Assembly (NCBI GenBank): GCA_019449655.1
Contig: JAHQXD010000003.1
Span: forward strand, 139,308 to 203,307
DNA length: 64,000 nucleotides
DNA from: Ferrigenium straubiae
GTDB taxonomy: Bacteria > Pseudomonadota > Gammaproteobacteria > Burkholderiales > Gallionellaceae
Direction: 5' to 3'
Below, in pieces: positions 38,879-48,242 of this stretch. Within the stretch, counting starts at the first letter, position 1, and every line of letters begins with the position of its first letter. The translations under genes were made by a program, and so were the position numbers. The notes below the pieces were generated by a model, which did no database searches, was not told the origin of the DNA, and saw nothing but the letters and a program-made list of their open reading frames with translations.

Positions 38879-38911
38879 CGGTGTTATCAGGCGATTGCGA
38901 AGGTACACATT

Positions 38912-39175
38912 TTACCGGCTTTCGATGACTGCCGTCAGCCCGATGAGCTCTAGCTTGTCGGTGCGCGTCAGATTCTTGATCTCCATCTCGCGCTTCGATG
39001 CGGCAGAACGATCGGTGCATGGCTCGGCATACGCCAGTGCCACCGGCAGGCGCACCCTTGTGTACTTGGATGCCGTGCCGGCGTTATGCGCCGCAAGGCG
39101 TTTTTCCAGATCGTTGGTGATGCCGCAGTACAGGGAGTCGTCGGCGCAGCGCAGCAGGTAGCAGAACCAGTTCAT
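38912..39175 (-). CDS. GIY-YIG domain protein (UPF0213 type)
   Basis: The 87-aa protein is a single GIY-YIG domain: FCYLLRCADDSLYCGIT, then KRLAAHNAGTASKYTRVRLPV and KREMEIKNL. Small stand-alone members have no established role and are not homing endonucleases. It lies between lnt and glyQ in the same direction. Confidence 0.92.
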   Translation of the reverse strand: MNWFCYLLRCADDSLYCGITNDLEKRLAAHNAGTASKYTRVRLPVALAYAEPCTDRSAASKREMEIKNLTRTDKLELIGLTAVIESR

Positions 39176-39183
39176 TCCCCTCC

Positions 39184-40743
39184 CTAGCCCTCCGAGGGAA
39201 TGCGGCGCAGCCGCGCGTAGGCCAGCATGGCGATCAGCAACAGCATCACCGCCGCGTTGCCCCAGCGCACGTAGGGCGTGATGCCCTGATAGCCCTGCGC
39301 CATGCCGTTCAGCACGGCCTCCCGGTGTTGCGGCAGTTGTTGCAGCACCCTGCCGTCCGCGCCGATGATGGAGGTCACGCCGGTATTGGTGGCGCGCAGC
39401 ATCATACGGCCAGTTTCCAGCGCGCGCAGTTGCGAAATCTGGTTGTGCTGCGCCGCGGCGTGCGAGCGGCCGTACCACGCGTCGTTGGTAAAGTTCACCA
39501 GCAGCGTCGCCTCGGGCAGCGCACGAATGATCTCCTCGCCGAACACGTCCTCGTAGCAGATGTCCGCCGCGACTTGCTGCCCGGCGACCTCGAGCGGCGC
39601 CTGCCGCTCGTCGCCGCGCGCGAGGTCGCCCATCGGGATGTCGAGCACGCCGTTGATGAACCAGCCGAGCAGCGGGCGCAGCGGGATGAACTCGCCGAAC
39701 GGTACGAGGTGCTGCTTGCGGTAATGCTGCTCGTCCGCGGAGCCGAGCGTGAACACGCCGTTGTAGTAGCTGCCGTTGTTGCGCTCGAAGGTGCCGATCA
39801 GGATGTCGCCGCCGTTTTTCCTCGCGTGATTGCGCAGTTGTTCGACCAGAGCCGTGGGCACTTCGTGGCGCAGCAGCGGTAGCGCGGTTTCCGGCAGCAC
39901 GGTGAGGCGCGCCGGATTCTGCAGCACCAGGCGGCGGTAGGTTTCCAGCGTGCCGGGCAACGCGTCTTCGTTGAACTTGAGGTCCTGCGCGATGTTGCCC
40001 TGCACCAGCGCGACGCTGAACGGCTCGCCGTGCGGCTGCGTCCAGGCGATGGCGCGCAACGCCGCACCGCCGATCCAAAACGCAACGAGCACGGCCAAGG
40101 CAATCTGTCCCTGCCGGCTCCAGCGCTTGTGCCACAACATCGCCAGCAGCCCCGCGCTCACCGCCGCAACCAGCGACACGCCGTACACGCCGAGCAGCGG
40201 CGCGTAGCCCGCCAGCGGGCTGTCGCTGTGCGCGTAGCCCAGGGTCAACCACGGGAAGCCGGTGAAGATCATGCCGCGCAGCCATTCCACCAGCACCCAC
40301 GCCGCCGGCATCAGCGCACACAGCGATACCTGCGTGGGGAGGCTGTACGCGGCTTCCGCACCGGAGCGGTTCTCTTCTTCCGGGCTCCTGAACACCGCGC
40401 CGGTCAGCGCCGGCAAACGCGCCTGCGCGTAACCGGCCAGCGCCGGAAACAGCGCGAGGAACGCCGCGAACAGCAGTGTGGCGGGCAGCGCGAGCGGCAG
40501 CGGCATGTTGCCGTAGTCATGCAGCGCAACATAGATCCAGCCGATACCGGCGCCGAACAGGCCGAGGCCGAACGCGAAGCCCAGCCATCCCGCCGCGCGC
40601 GGATCATCGGCGCGGCTCCACAGGGCGAACAGCACGGCGAGCGCCAGCACCGGGATGGCGAAGACCCCGAACGGCGCGAAACCGAACACGCACGACAAGC
40701 CCGCGATGAATGCGGCGAACAGGGATTTTCGAGTTTTGGACAT
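39184..40743 (-). CDS. lnt: Apolipoprotein N-acyltransferase
   Basis: Lnt adds the third acyl chain to lipoproteins. The 519-aa inner-membrane protein has about six N-terminal helices and a nitrilase-like periplasmic domain. Its catalytic residues are in VLPETALPL (Glu), RKQHLVPFGEF (Lys) and DICYEDVFGE (Cys). A stretch of about 20 residues (FRSPEEENRSGAEAA..) before the LVEWLRG segment looks like an insert. The ATG at 40743 is chosen because the upstream extension lacks family similarity. Confidence 0.95.
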   Translation of the reverse strand: MSKTRKSLFAAFIAGLSCVFGFAPFGVFAIPVLALAVLFALWSRADDPRAAGWLGFAFGLGLFGAGIGWIYVALHDYGNMPLPLALPATLLFAAFLALFPALAGYAQARLPALTGAVFRSPEEENRSGAEAAYSLPTQVSLCALMPAAWVLVEWLRGMIFTGFPWLTLGYAHSDSPLAGYAPLLGVYGVSLVAAVSAGLLAMLWHKRWSRQGQIALAVLVAFWIGGAALRAIAWTQPHGEPFSVALVQGNIAQDLKFNEDALPGTLETYRRLVLQNPARLTVLPETALPLLRHEVPTALVEQLRNHARKNGGDILIGTFERNNGSYYNGVFTLGSADEQHYRKQHLVPFGEFIPLRPLLGWFINGVLDIPMGDLARGDERQAPLEVAGQQVAADICYEDVFGEEIIRALPEATLLVNFTNDAWYGRSHAAAQHNQISQLRALETGRMMLRATNTGVTSIIGADGRVLQQLPQHREAVLNGMAQGYQGITPYVRWGNAAVMLLLIAMLAYARLRRIPSEG

Positions 40744-40844
40744 CGAGAGAACCGGTACAGAAAACGCGCGAAGAATAACCGATTCCTTCCGATACGGCAT
40801 TTGTGATTAAATCGCGCCCTGATTATTCAGTAACACCTCCCGCC

Positions 40845-41576
40845 ATGGAAAAAATCCGCCTCTCCAAACGCATGTCCGAACTCGGACTGTGCTCGCGCCG
40901 CGAAGCGGACAGTTACATCGAGAAGGGCTGGGTGGAAGTCGACGGCGAAGTCGTGAGCGAGCTGGGCAGCAAGGTCTACCCCACCCAGCAGATCACCCTG
41001 CGCAGCGCCGCACAGAACACCCAGCAGCAGCGCGTGACGATCCTGCTCAACAAGCCGATCGGCTATGTATCCGGGCAGGCCGAACATGACTACAAGCCCG
41101 CTGTCACCCTGATCGACGGCGCTACACACTGGGCGGAAGACCCGTCGCCGCTGCGCTTCCACCGCAGCCAGTTGCTCGGCCTCGCCCCGGCGGGCCGCCT
41201 GGATATAGACTCGCAGGGCCTGCTGGTGCTCACCCAGGACGGTCGCATCGCCAAACAACTGATCGGCGAGGATTCCAAAGTGGACAAGGAATATCTGGTA
41301 CGCGTGCAGGGCAAGCTCAAGGACAGCGGACTGGCGCTGCTCAATCAGGGGCTGAAGCTGGATGGCGAATATCTCAAGCCCGCCAAGGTGACCTGGCAGA
41401 ACGAGGACCAGCTGCGCTTCGTGCTGCGCGAGGGCAAGAAACGCCAGATCCGCCGCATGTGCGAACTGGTCGAACTGAAGGTGACGGGATTGAAGCGCAT
41501 CCGCATCGGCAAGGTGAAGCTGGGGAATCTGCCGCTCGGGCAGTGGCGCTACCTGGGAGAAAACGAGCAGTTTTAA
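40845..41576 (+). CDS. rluF: RsuA/RluF-family pseudouridine synthase
   Basis: The 243-aa enzyme has an N-terminal S4 RNA-binding domain (about residues 3-50; [21 protein letters not shown]) and a catalytic domain with the RsuA-type motif [18 protein letters not shown] (catalytic Asp). [24 protein letters not shown] follows. Best resemblance is to RluF, which modifies U2604 of 23S rRNA, but RluB- or RluE-like specificity cannot be excluded. It is divergent from lnt. Confidence 0.85.
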   Translation: MEKIRLSKRMSELGLCSRREADSYIEKGWVEVDGEVVSELGSKVYPTQQITLRSAAQNTQQQRVTILLNKPIGYVSGQAEHDYKPAVTLIDGATHWAEDPSPLRFHRSQLLGLAPAGRLDIDSQGLLVLTQDGRIAKQLIGEDSKVDKEYLVRVQGKLKDSGLALLNQGLKLDGEYLKPAKVTWQNEDQLRFVLREGKKRQIRRMCELVELKVTGLKRIRIGKVKLGNLPLGQWRYLGENEQF

Positions 41577-41589
41577 ATACTGCCCGGCA

Positions 41590-42783
41590 TCAGGCTTTCA
41601 CGTAATGAACAGCCAGGTCAGGCAACGCGGCGGGCTTGCCGAAATGCCAGCCCTGCCCGAAATCGCAGCCCAGCTCCAGCAGCTTCTTGCGCGCCAGTCC
41701 GGTTTCCACTCCTTCGGCGACCACGTTCATGCCGAGCGAGTGCGCGAGGTCGATTGAAGAGCGCACGATTTCCAGGCTCTGCGGGGAGTTCATCATGGGA
41801 TCGATGAAGGCACGGTCTATTTTCAAGGTGCCGACCGGGTAGCGCTGCAGGTGCTCCAGCCCGGAGTGCCCGGTGCCGTAATCGTCCAGCGCAAGGCTGC
41901 TGCCCAGTTCGACCAGCCGATCCAGGATGCGCAACGCCATTTCGGGATGCTCGATCATGACCGTTTCGGTAAGCTCCAGCTTCAGCTCCGTCGACGGCAT
42001 GCCGTGGCGCGCGATGATCGTCTTCACGTCGTCCACCAGCGATTCGCAGGTCAACTGGGTTGGCGACAGGTTGACGCTGACGAAAGGATACGGATAGGTG
42101 GAATACTGCCTCAGCGCCGGCCAGTCGCGACAGGCGCGCTCCAGCGTCCACAGCCCGAGCTCGCGTATCAGGCCGGTCTGCTCGGCAAGCCAGAGAAAAT
42201 CCATCGGCGGGATCACGCCGTCCGTGGGGTGATGCCAGCGGATCAGCGCCTCGAACCCGACGATGTTGCTATCGGCCAGGTTGCAGATCGGCTGGTAATA
42301 GAGTTCGAATTCGTTGCGCGTCAGGGCGCGCGTAATCCCATGGGCGAGCGACAATTTCTGCGTAGCCTCGCCTCTCAGGGTGCTGCGATTGGCGGCTTGC
42401 GCCGGCGTGGTTTTTGCGTCCGGCGCCGGTTTTGCGGAGCCGCCCTGCTTGCTGCGGAAACGCTCCAGGATGACCATCAGCAGATGGCGCAGGATCGGGT
42501 CGCACTTATCCAGCAAGCCATCCACCAGCTTCCGCTTGACGGGAACGAGTATGGTCTTCTCGACGGCCCTGACCGTAGCCGTGCGCGGCTGCTGGTCGAT
42601 CAGCGCGATTTCGCCGAACATTTCGTCCTTGCCCAGGGAGCTGACCTTATGCTCCACACCCTGATCCAGGATGAAAATATCGACCGAGCCCTTTTCGATG
42701 AGGTAGGCGCAATCGCCGGCATCGCCGACCTTGAATATCTGCTCACCTGCGGCGAAGACTTCGCGATCCAACTCGTCAAACAT
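41590..42783 (-). CDS. Cyclic-nucleotide-binding EAL phosphodiesterase
   Basis: The 397-aa cytoplasmic protein combines a cNMP-binding domain (about residues 5-115; GDCAYLIEKGSVDIF, GEIALIDQQPRTATVRA) with an EAL domain (about 145-390). The EAL catalytic motifs are all present: FEALIRWHHP, SVNLSPTQL, LTETVM, DDYGTGHSGLEHL, KIDRAFI and AEGVET. It should hydrolyse c-di-GMP, perhaps under control of a cyclic nucleotide. It interrupts the corC-lnt pair normally adjacent, and carries the dyad promoter module upstream. Confidence 0.92.
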   Translation of the reverse strand: MFDELDREVFAAGEQIFKVGDAGDCAYLIEKGSVDIFILDQGVEHKVSSLGKDEMFGEIALIDQQPRTATVRAVEKTILVPVKRKLVDGLLDKCDPILRHLLMVILERFRSKQGGSAKPAPDAKTTPAQAANRSTLRGEATQKLSLAHGITRALTRNEFELYYQPICNLADSNIVGFEALIRWHHPTDGVIPPMDFLWLAEQTGLIRELGLWTLERACRDWPALRQYSTYPYPFVSVNLSPTQLTCESLVDDVKTIIARHGMPSTELKLELTETVMIEHPEMALRILDRLVELGSSLALDDYGTGHSGLEHLQRYPVGTLKIDRAFIDPMMNSPQSLEIVRSSIDLAHSLGMNVVAEGVETGLARKKLLELGCDFGQGWHFGKPAALPDLAVHYVKA

Positions 42784-42827
42784 GTAGTCCCCCTGTTACG
42801 GCTCAGACGGCAACCGGATTCCATCTT

Positions 42828-42885
42828 TGTATAACTATCCCAGAGGTAGGGTCAAAAAACAATATACCGAACGGCCTAGTTCGAT
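42828..42885 (-). promoter_or_regulatory. GCCGAAATA-dyad promoter module, copy 3 (EAL gene)
   Basis: On the minus strand AGGCCG..TTCGGTATATTGTTTTTTGACC keeps both half-sites and the ATATTGTTTT run, but has lost the bases between the halves. Two spacings fit: TTGTTT-17-GATAGT as in the other copies, or TTGACC-16-TATACA. It is 45-50 bases upstream of the EAL gene start. Confidence 0.55.
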
Positions 42886-42935
42886 CGCTTCGATCCACTC
42901 CGGAAGTATTAGCGGAATTAGATATACGCTGAAAC

Positions 42936-43793
42936 TCAGCGGTTATCCGGGGCCGGCGTTTCTGCTGCGATTTTTTTGCGCTCCACCAGCAGCGAATACA
43001 AGCGGCGGCTATCCGCGCGCAGCACGGTAAAGGCCAGCCCGCCGACCTGCACGCGGTCGCCGCGCCTCGGAAGCTGTCCGGCGGCCTTGAGCACCAGACC
43101 GCCCACGGTGTCGCATTCCTCGTCGCTGAATTCCGTGCCGAGCGCCTCGTTGAAATCGCCGATCTCGGTATCGGCTTTCACGCGCCACTTCCCCTTGCTG
43201 TCCGGGATGATGTTGTCCTCATCCTCGTTGAAATCGTATTCGTCCTCGATGTCGCCGACGATCTGCTCCAGCACATCCTCAATCGTCACCATGCCGGACA
43301 CGCCGCCGTACTCGTCGGCCACCAGCGCGATGTGGTTGCGGTTGCTGCGGAAATCGCGCAGCAGCACGTTCAGTCGCTTGGATTCCGGCACGAACACCGC
43401 CGGGCGCAGCATGTCGCGCACGTTGAATTCTTCGCCAGCGTAATAGCGCAGCAGATCCTTCGCCAGCAGGATGCCGATGATGTTGTCCTTGTCGCCATCG
43501 GTCACGGGGAAGCGCGAGTGAGCGGTCTCGATGACGAAGGGGATGAATTTTTCCGGCGGCTCGCTGATGTCGATGACATCCATTTGCGCGCGCGGGATCA
43601 TGATTTCGCGCACCTGGCGCTCGGAGACTTGCAGCACGCCTTCCATCATGGACAGCGCGTCGGCGTCCAGCAGGGTGCGTTCGTAGGCGGAATGCAGCAG
43701 TTGTATCAGTTGTTCGCGGTCTTCCGGTTCGCGCAGCAGGAACGCGGAGAGGCGTTCCAGCAAACCGGGTTTGCTACTTTCGGGGTCATCCAT
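42936..43793 (-). CDS. corC: CorC-type CBS-pair protein
   Basis: The 285-aa protein has two CBS domains (about residues 65-190; VREIMIPRAQMDVID, MLRPAVFVPESKRLN) and a C-terminal CorC_HlyC domain (about 205-280). It is implicated in Mg2+ or Co2+ efflux or, in other bacteria, in envelope integrity. It is cytoplasmic, without the membrane domain of larger relatives. It follows ybeY by three bases, as in enterics. Confidence 0.94.
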   Translation of the reverse strand: MDDPESSKPGLLERLSAFLLREPEDREQLIQLLHSAYERTLLDADALSMMEGVLQVSERQVREIMIPRAQMDVIDISEPPEKFIPFVIETAHSRFPVTDGDKDNIIGILLAKDLLRYYAGEEFNVRDMLRPAVFVPESKRLNVLLRDFRSNRNHIALVADEYGGVSGMVTIEDVLEQIVGDIEDEYDFNEDEDNIIPDSKGKWRVKADTEIGDFNEALGTEFSDEECDTVGGLVLKAAGQLPRRGDRVQVGGLAFTVLRADSRRLYSLLVERKKIAAETPAPDNR

Positions 43794-43796
43794 TTT

Positions 43797-44267
43797 TTAT
43801 TTATGTGTGTCCTGGTAAGGATCGGGGAAGCGTAATTCTAGCATCAGCCCGGTTTCCAGTGCTTCCATCCCGGCAGCCTCGGTGTCGCTTTCGTGGTCGT
43901 AGCCCTGCAGGTGCAGGGCGGCATGGATCGCCAGATGCGCATAGTGCGCGAGGAGTTCCTTGCCCTGCTCGCGCGCCTCGCGCTCCACCACCGGCGCGCA
44001 GATGACGACATCACCGCAAATCAAATCGGCGTCGCCGCTGAGCGTAGCGGTATCGTCATAGACGAAGGTCAGCACGTTGGTGGCGTAATCCTTGCCGCGG
44101 TAATTTTTGTTCAGTTCGCGTCCCTCGGCCTCGTCCACGATGCGCAGCGTCATGGACGCATCGCGCCGCAGCGCGGCCTTGATCCAGCGGCGCAGTTGCA
44201 CGCGCGTCGGCAGGTGCTGCGCGGCGCTCGCATACTGCATGACCAAAGAAAGTTTGGGCGGCATCAT
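43797..44267 (-). CDS. ybeY: Endoribonuclease YbeY
   Basis: YbeY is a zinc endoribonuclease for 16S rRNA 3' maturation and ribosome quality control. The 156-aa protein has LNKNYRGKDYATNVLTF and the metal motif HLAIHAALHLQGYDH. Two adjacent ATGs (44267, 44264) overlap or adjoin the phoH stop. The family's first residues match this start. Confidence 0.96.
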   Translation of the reverse strand: MMPPKLSLVMQYASAAQHLPTRVQLRRWIKAALRRDASMTLRIVDEAEGRELNKNYRGKDYATNVLTFVYDDTATLSGDADLICGDVVICAPVVEREAREQGKELLAHYAHLAIHAALHLQGYDHESDTEAAGMEALETGLMLELRFPDPYQDTHK

Positions 44268-44268
44268 C

Positions 44269-45228
44269 TTATTCGTTTTTCTGCTGTTCATGACGCTCAT
44301 AGGCCGAGACAATCTTTTGCACCAGCGGATGGCGCACCACGTCCTCGGCGAGGAAGTCGCTGAACGCGATACCGCGCACGTCCTTCAGTATCTCGCGCAC
44401 TTCGATGAGGCCGCTCTTCTGCCCGCGCGCCAGGTCGATCTGAGTGACGTCGCCGGTAATCACCGCCTTGCTGCCGAAGCCGATGCGGGTCAGGAACATC
44501 TTCATCTGTTCGGGCGTGGTGTTCTGCGCCTCGTCGAGGATGATAAAGGAATGATTCAGGGTGCGCCCGCGCATGTAAGCCAGCGGCGCGATCTCGATCA
44601 TGCCGCGCTCGAAGGCGCGGTTGACCTTTTCCAGCCCCATCAGGTCGTAGAGCGCGTCGTACAGCGGACGCAGGTAGGGATCGACTTTCTGCGCCAGGTC
44701 GCCGGGCAGGAAGCCGAGCTTCTCGCCCGCCTCCACCGCCGGGCGCACCAACACGAGGCGGCGCACCGCTTCGCGCTGCAGCGCATCCACCGCGCAGGCC
44801 ACGGCGAGATAGGTCTTGCCGGTGCCGGCCGGGCCGACGCCGAAGGTGATGTCGTGTTCCTGGATGGCCTGCAGGTAGCTGTTCTGGCGCGGCGTGCGGC
44901 CGCGGATATCGGCCTTGCGCGTCATCAGGAGCGGCACGAAGTCGCTCTCCGGCTGCTGCTCACTGCGCCATTTCATCGCCTCGATCAGGCCGAGCTGGAG
45001 CCGCTCCAGCGTGATGTCGTGCTTGGCCTCGCGGTAGAAATCCTGGAGCACCTCGCGCGCGAGTTCCGCCTGCGCGCCCTCGACGCTGAAATGCTCGCCG
45101 CGCCGCGCGATGCCGACCTCCAGCGCGGTCTCGATCTGGCGCAGGTTCTCGTCCAGCGGACCGCACAGATGCGCGAGCCGCTGGTTGTCGAGCGGCTCGA
45201 GCGCGAATTGAATGACGGGAGTATTCAT
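44269..45228 (-). CDS. phoH: PhoH-like ATPase (YbeZ)
   Basis: The 319-aa P-loop protein shows GVGPAGTGKTYLAVA (Walker A), FIILDEAQNTTPEQMKMFLTR (Walker B) and TGDVTQIDL. PhoH/YbeZ partners YbeY in RNA metabolism. The ATG at 45228 is used because upstream residues are encoded by intergenic repeat. The order miaB-phoH-ybeY-corC is conserved. Confidence 0.95.
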   Translation of the reverse strand: MNTPVIQFALEPLDNQRLAHLCGPLDENLRQIETALEVGIARRGEHFSVEGAQAELAREVLQDFYREAKHDITLERLQLGLIEAMKWRSEQQPESDFVPLLMTRKADIRGRTPRQNSYLQAIQEHDITFGVGPAGTGKTYLAVACAVDALQREAVRRLVLVRPAVEAGEKLGFLPGDLAQKVDPYLRPLYDALYDLMGLEKVNRAFERGMIEIAPLAYMRGRTLNHSFIILDEAQNTTPEQMKMFLTRIGFGSKAVITGDVTQIDLARGQKSGLIEVREILKDVRGIAFSDFLAEDVVRHPLVQKIVSAYERHEQQKNE

Positions 45229-45250
45229 GGCTTCTATCCTCACCCTAACC

Positions 45251-45305
45251 CTGATGGAACTACTAGCCATCTGACTAACCCGTCAAAAAACGCTGGGTAA
45301 GTCAT
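45251..45305 (+). repeat. Hairpin repeat with ACTACTAGCCAT tag, copy 3
   Basis: CTGATGGAACTACTAGCCAT is followed by TGACTAACCC..GGGTAAGTCA as stem. Its far end overlaps the stop codon of miaB. See copies at 19095 and 34185. Confidence 0.65.
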
Positions 45306-46654
45306 TGGTTACCTCCCTGCAAGGGAGAGGGGATCACAGGCTCGCCGCGCAGGGTATGGCGCACAACTTGCGTGATCTTCACATCGACGAACTGTCCGAT
45401 CAGCTCCGGCGTACCGCGGAAATTCACCACGCGGTTGTTGTCGGTGCGCCCGGCCAGTTCACTCGTATCCTTCTTCGATACGCCTTCCACCAGCACGCGC
45501 TGCACCGTGCCGAGCATGGCCTGGTTGACCTTCAGTTCCAGCTCATCGATGCGCGCCTGCAACCGCGCGAGGCGCGCCGACTTCACGTCCGGCGGGGTGC
45601 CGTCCGGCAGTTCGGCCGCAGGCGTGCCGGGGCGGGCGCTGTAAACGAAGCTGAAGCTCACGTCGAAGCCCACGTCGTCGATCAGCTTCATGGTCGCCTC
45701 GAAATCACGCTCGGTCTCGCCGGGAAAACCGACGATGAAATCCGACGAGATGCAGATATCGGGGCGCACCGCGCGCAGCCTGCGCACGATGGATTTGTAT
45801 TCCAGCGCCGAGTAGCCGCGCTTCATCGCCGCGAGGATGCGATCTGAACCGGACTGTACCGGCAGGTGCAGATGGCTGACCAGCTTGGGCGTGGTCGCGT
45901 ACACATCGATGAGGCGTTGCGTCATCTCCTTGGGATGCGAGGTGGTGTAGCGCAGGCGCTCCACGCCGTCGAGTGCAGCGACCGCCTGCAACAGGAAGGC
46001 GAAATCCACCGTGTCGCCGTCCTCCGTCGCGCCGCAGTAGGCGTTTACGTTCTGGCCGAGCAGAGTGATCTCCCTCACGCCCTGCCCGACCAGCACCTGG
46101 ATGTCGCGCAGCACGTCGATGAGCGGGCGCGACACTTCCTCGCCGCGCGTATAGGGCACCACGCAATAGGTGCAGTATTTGCTGCACCCTTCCATGACGG
46201 AGACGAAGGCCATGCCGACCGCCTTTTCCGGTGCGGGCAAATGGTCGAACTTCTCGATCTCGGGGAAGCTGATATCCACCTGCGGCACTCCCGTGTCGCG
46301 GCGTGCCTGCAGCAACTGCGGCAACCGGTGCAGAGTCTGCGGGCCGAACACCACATCGACATAGGGCGCGCGCTTCGCGATCGCCTCGCCCTCCAGACTG
46401 GCCACGCAGCCACCCACGCCGATCAGCAAGCCCGGCTTGGCCAGCTTGAGCGGGCGCACGCGCCCCAGGTCGGAAAACACCTTGTCCTCGGCTTTCTCGC
46501 GGATCGAGCAGGTGTTGAACAGGATGACATCGGCCTCCTCGGGCTGGTCGGTCTGTTCCATGCCATCGCAGGCACGCAGCACATCCGCCATCTTGGCCGA
46601 GTCGTACTCGTTCATCTGGCAGCCATAAGTCTTGATATAGAGTTTTTTGGTCAT
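45302..46654 (-). CDS. miaB: tRNA-2-methylthio-N6-dimethylallyladenosine synthase
   Basis: MiaB is a radical-SAM methylthiotransferase acting on A37 of tRNAs. The 450-aa protein has the N-terminal cluster cysteines ([28 protein letters not shown]), the radical-SAM motif [15 protein letters not shown] and a C-terminal TRAM domain (about 380-445). Its stop codon is embedded in the hairpin repeat at 45251-45305. Confidence 0.97.
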   Translation of the reverse strand: MTKKLYIKTYGCQMNEYDSAKMADVLRACDGMEQTDQPEEADVILFNTCSIREKAEDKVFSDLGRVRPLKLAKPGLLIGVGGCVASLEGEAIAKRAPYVDVVFGPQTLHRLPQLLQARRDTGVPQVDISFPEIEKFDHLPAPEKAVGMAFVSVMEGCSKYCTYCVVPYTRGEEVSRPLIDVLRDIQVLVGQGVREITLLGQNVNAYCGATEDGDTVDFAFLLQAVAALDGVERLRYTTSHPKEMTQRLIDVYATTPKLVSHLHLPVQSGSDRILAAMKRGYSALEYKSIVRRLRAVRPDICISSDFIVGFPGETERDFEATMKLIDDVGFDVSFSFVYSARPGTPAAELPDGTPPDVKSARLARLQARIDELELKVNQAMLGTVQRVLVEGVSKKDTSELAGRTDNNRVVNFRGTPELIGQFVDVKITQVVRHTLRGEPVIPSPLQGGNQ

Positions 46655-46773
46655 TCTGCTTGGTTGGACAATCGCCGCCGAATCGCGAAAAACACGGCAT
46701 GTTGGAAATTAAGGGGCTGAATTTGCACTCGAAATTTGTGCAGGGGCATTTTGCGGGATTTTATCAAAAAAGG

Positions 46774-46806
46774 GCTTGTTTGCCCAAAGGATTGTGCTAC
46801 GATTCT
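46774..46806 (+). promoter_or_regulatory. Candidate promoter of the 31-aa peptide gene
   Basis: TTGTTT and TACGAT are separated by 16 bases, upstream of the small gene at 46860. The leader of about 50 bases contains the strong ribosome site AAGGAGG. Confidence 0.45.
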
Positions 46807-46859
46807 CCCTGCTTGGAGACAATGTTATTGTGTTCGACTTAGCTCTCAAGGAGGAGAAA

Positions 46860-46955
46860 ATGGCAATTATCGCTGACCTTTCAACAGTCATCTGCGTAGT
46901 GGGATTGGGTCTGTTTTCCTTATGGGTGGTGCAACAAGTACTCGCCAGCAAGTAA
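46860..46955 (+). CDS. 31-residue single-pass membrane peptide
   Basis: An ATG preceded by AAGGAGGAG at a good distance opens a 31-codon frame encoding an N-terminal MAIIADLST, a hydrophobic span VICVVGLGLFSLWVV (about residues 10-24) and a polar QQVLASK tail. It has its own terminator 20 bases later and a plausible promoter, so it is an independent unit. I do not recognise the family. Small peptides of this size are often accessory subunits of respiratory or transport complexes. Confidence 0.7.
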   Translation: MAIIADLSTVICVVGLGLFSLWVVQQVLASK

Positions 46956-46973
46956 AACCAGAATACTGCCGAT

Positions 46974-46999
46974 AAAAAACCAGCTTCGGCTGGTTTTTT
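46974..46999 (+). terminator. Intrinsic terminator after the 31-aa peptide gene
   Basis: AAAAAACCAGC-TTCG-GCTGGTTTTTT is a perfect stem with a UUCG-type loop and a T tract. Confidence 0.93.
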
Positions 47000-47180
47000 A
47001 TTGGCGGCAACAGCAGATGAATCGATTTGCGCCATCGGTTCGCGAAGGCATCGGCGGACCATACCCATCCCTCCCCTTGCCGGCACAAACCCTCCCCGCG
47101 CCCGAAGTGAAAATATACGCGTAATTTGGTAGAATCCACCGCTGCCCGAACCCGCGCACCCAAAGGAATTGAATAACACG

Positions 47181-48239
47181 ATGAATATGTTCAACCGTTT
47201 TAGCGAAACTTGCCTTGCCCGTTTGCACCCTCATGCCGCGCTGTTAATCGGCGCTTTGTTGTTAACTCCCGCTGCGCATGCCGATGACATCCAGGATGCC
47301 AACAAGCTGTTCAAGCAGGGGCAACACAGCCAGGCGCTGGACAAGGTGAATGGGGTTCTGGCCGGCAAACCAAAAGACGCGCAGGCGCGCTTCCTGAAGG
47401 GGTTGATCCTCACCGAGCAGGGCAAGACCGCCGAGGCCATCAAGACATTTTCCGCCCTGACCGAAGACTACCCGGAACTGCCCGAGCCCTACAACAACCT
47501 CGCCGTGCTGTATGCCAGCCAGGGGCAGTACGACAAGGCCAAGACAGCGCTGGAAATGGCGATACGCACCCACCCCAGCTATGCCACCGCACACGAAAAC
47601 CTCGGCGACATCTATGCAAAGATGGCCAGCCAGGCTTATGACCGCGCCCTGCAACTGGACCGCAGCAATGCCGCGACGCAAACCAAGCTATCCATGATCC
47701 AGGACTTGTTTGCCGGCGGCCCACGTGGCAAGACGGCACCGGCGCGCAGCACTCCCGCCCCGAGCAAAGCCGAAGGAGCCGCATCGGCCGGCGAGGCGGC
47801 AAGCAAACCGGAATCCACCAAGCCAGAACCCGTTGCGCCAGCCACAGCCAAGCCCGCACCTGCCGCCGAAAAGAACCCCGAGCCTGCACCCAAGACCAAT
47901 AACGGCGGCGAAGTGCTGAAGACCGTCAACGCCTGGGCTGCCGCATGGTCGGCCAAGGACGTGAACAAGTACCTGTCGTTCTATGCTTCCGACTTCAAAG
48001 TGCCGGGCAGTGAAAGCCGGGCAGCCTGGGAAGCTGCGCGCCGGGACCGCATCAGCAAGCCGAAATCCATCCAGGTCGGCATCAGCGGCGCAACGGTGAG
48101 CTTCAGCGACGCCAGCCATGCGACCGTGAAGTTCCAGCAGACCTATCGCGCCAGCCACCTGAAGAGCTCGGGCAACAAGACCCTGCTGATGGTGAAATCC
48201 GGCGGCAACTGGCTGATCCAGGAAGAGCACACGAAATAA
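47181..48239 (+). CDS. Periplasmic TPR protein with C-terminal NTF2-like domain
   Basis: The 352-aa protein has a signal peptide (cleavage after AAHA, about residue 35) and three or four TPR units (about 40-165; LPEPYNNLAVLYASQGQYDKA). A Pro/Ala/Lys-rich linker (about 175-235) and an NTF2/SnoaL-like domain (about 240-350; WAAAWSAKDVNKYLSFYASDF) follow. The same C-terminal module ends the L,D-transpeptidase encoded next, three bases away, so the two proteins probably work together on the cell wall. The linker contains a trace of a dispersed repeat (SKAEG). Confidence 0.85.
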   Translation: MNMFNRFSETCLARLHPHAALLIGALLLTPAAHADDIQDANKLFKQGQHSQALDKVNGVLAGKPKDAQARFLKGLILTEQGKTAEAIKTFSALTEDYPELPEPYNNLAVLYASQGQYDKAKTALEMAIRTHPSYATAHENLGDIYAKMASQAYDRALQLDRSNAATQTKLSMIQDLFAGGPRGKTAPARSTPAPSKAEGAASAGEAASKPESTKPEPVAPATAKPAPAAEKNPEPAPKTNNGGEVLKTVNAWAAAWSAKDVNKYLSFYASDFKVPGSESRAAWEAARRDRISKPKSIQVGISGATVSFSDASHATVKFQQTYRASHLKSSGNKTLLMVKSGGNWLIQEEHTK

Positions 48240-48242
48240 GCC

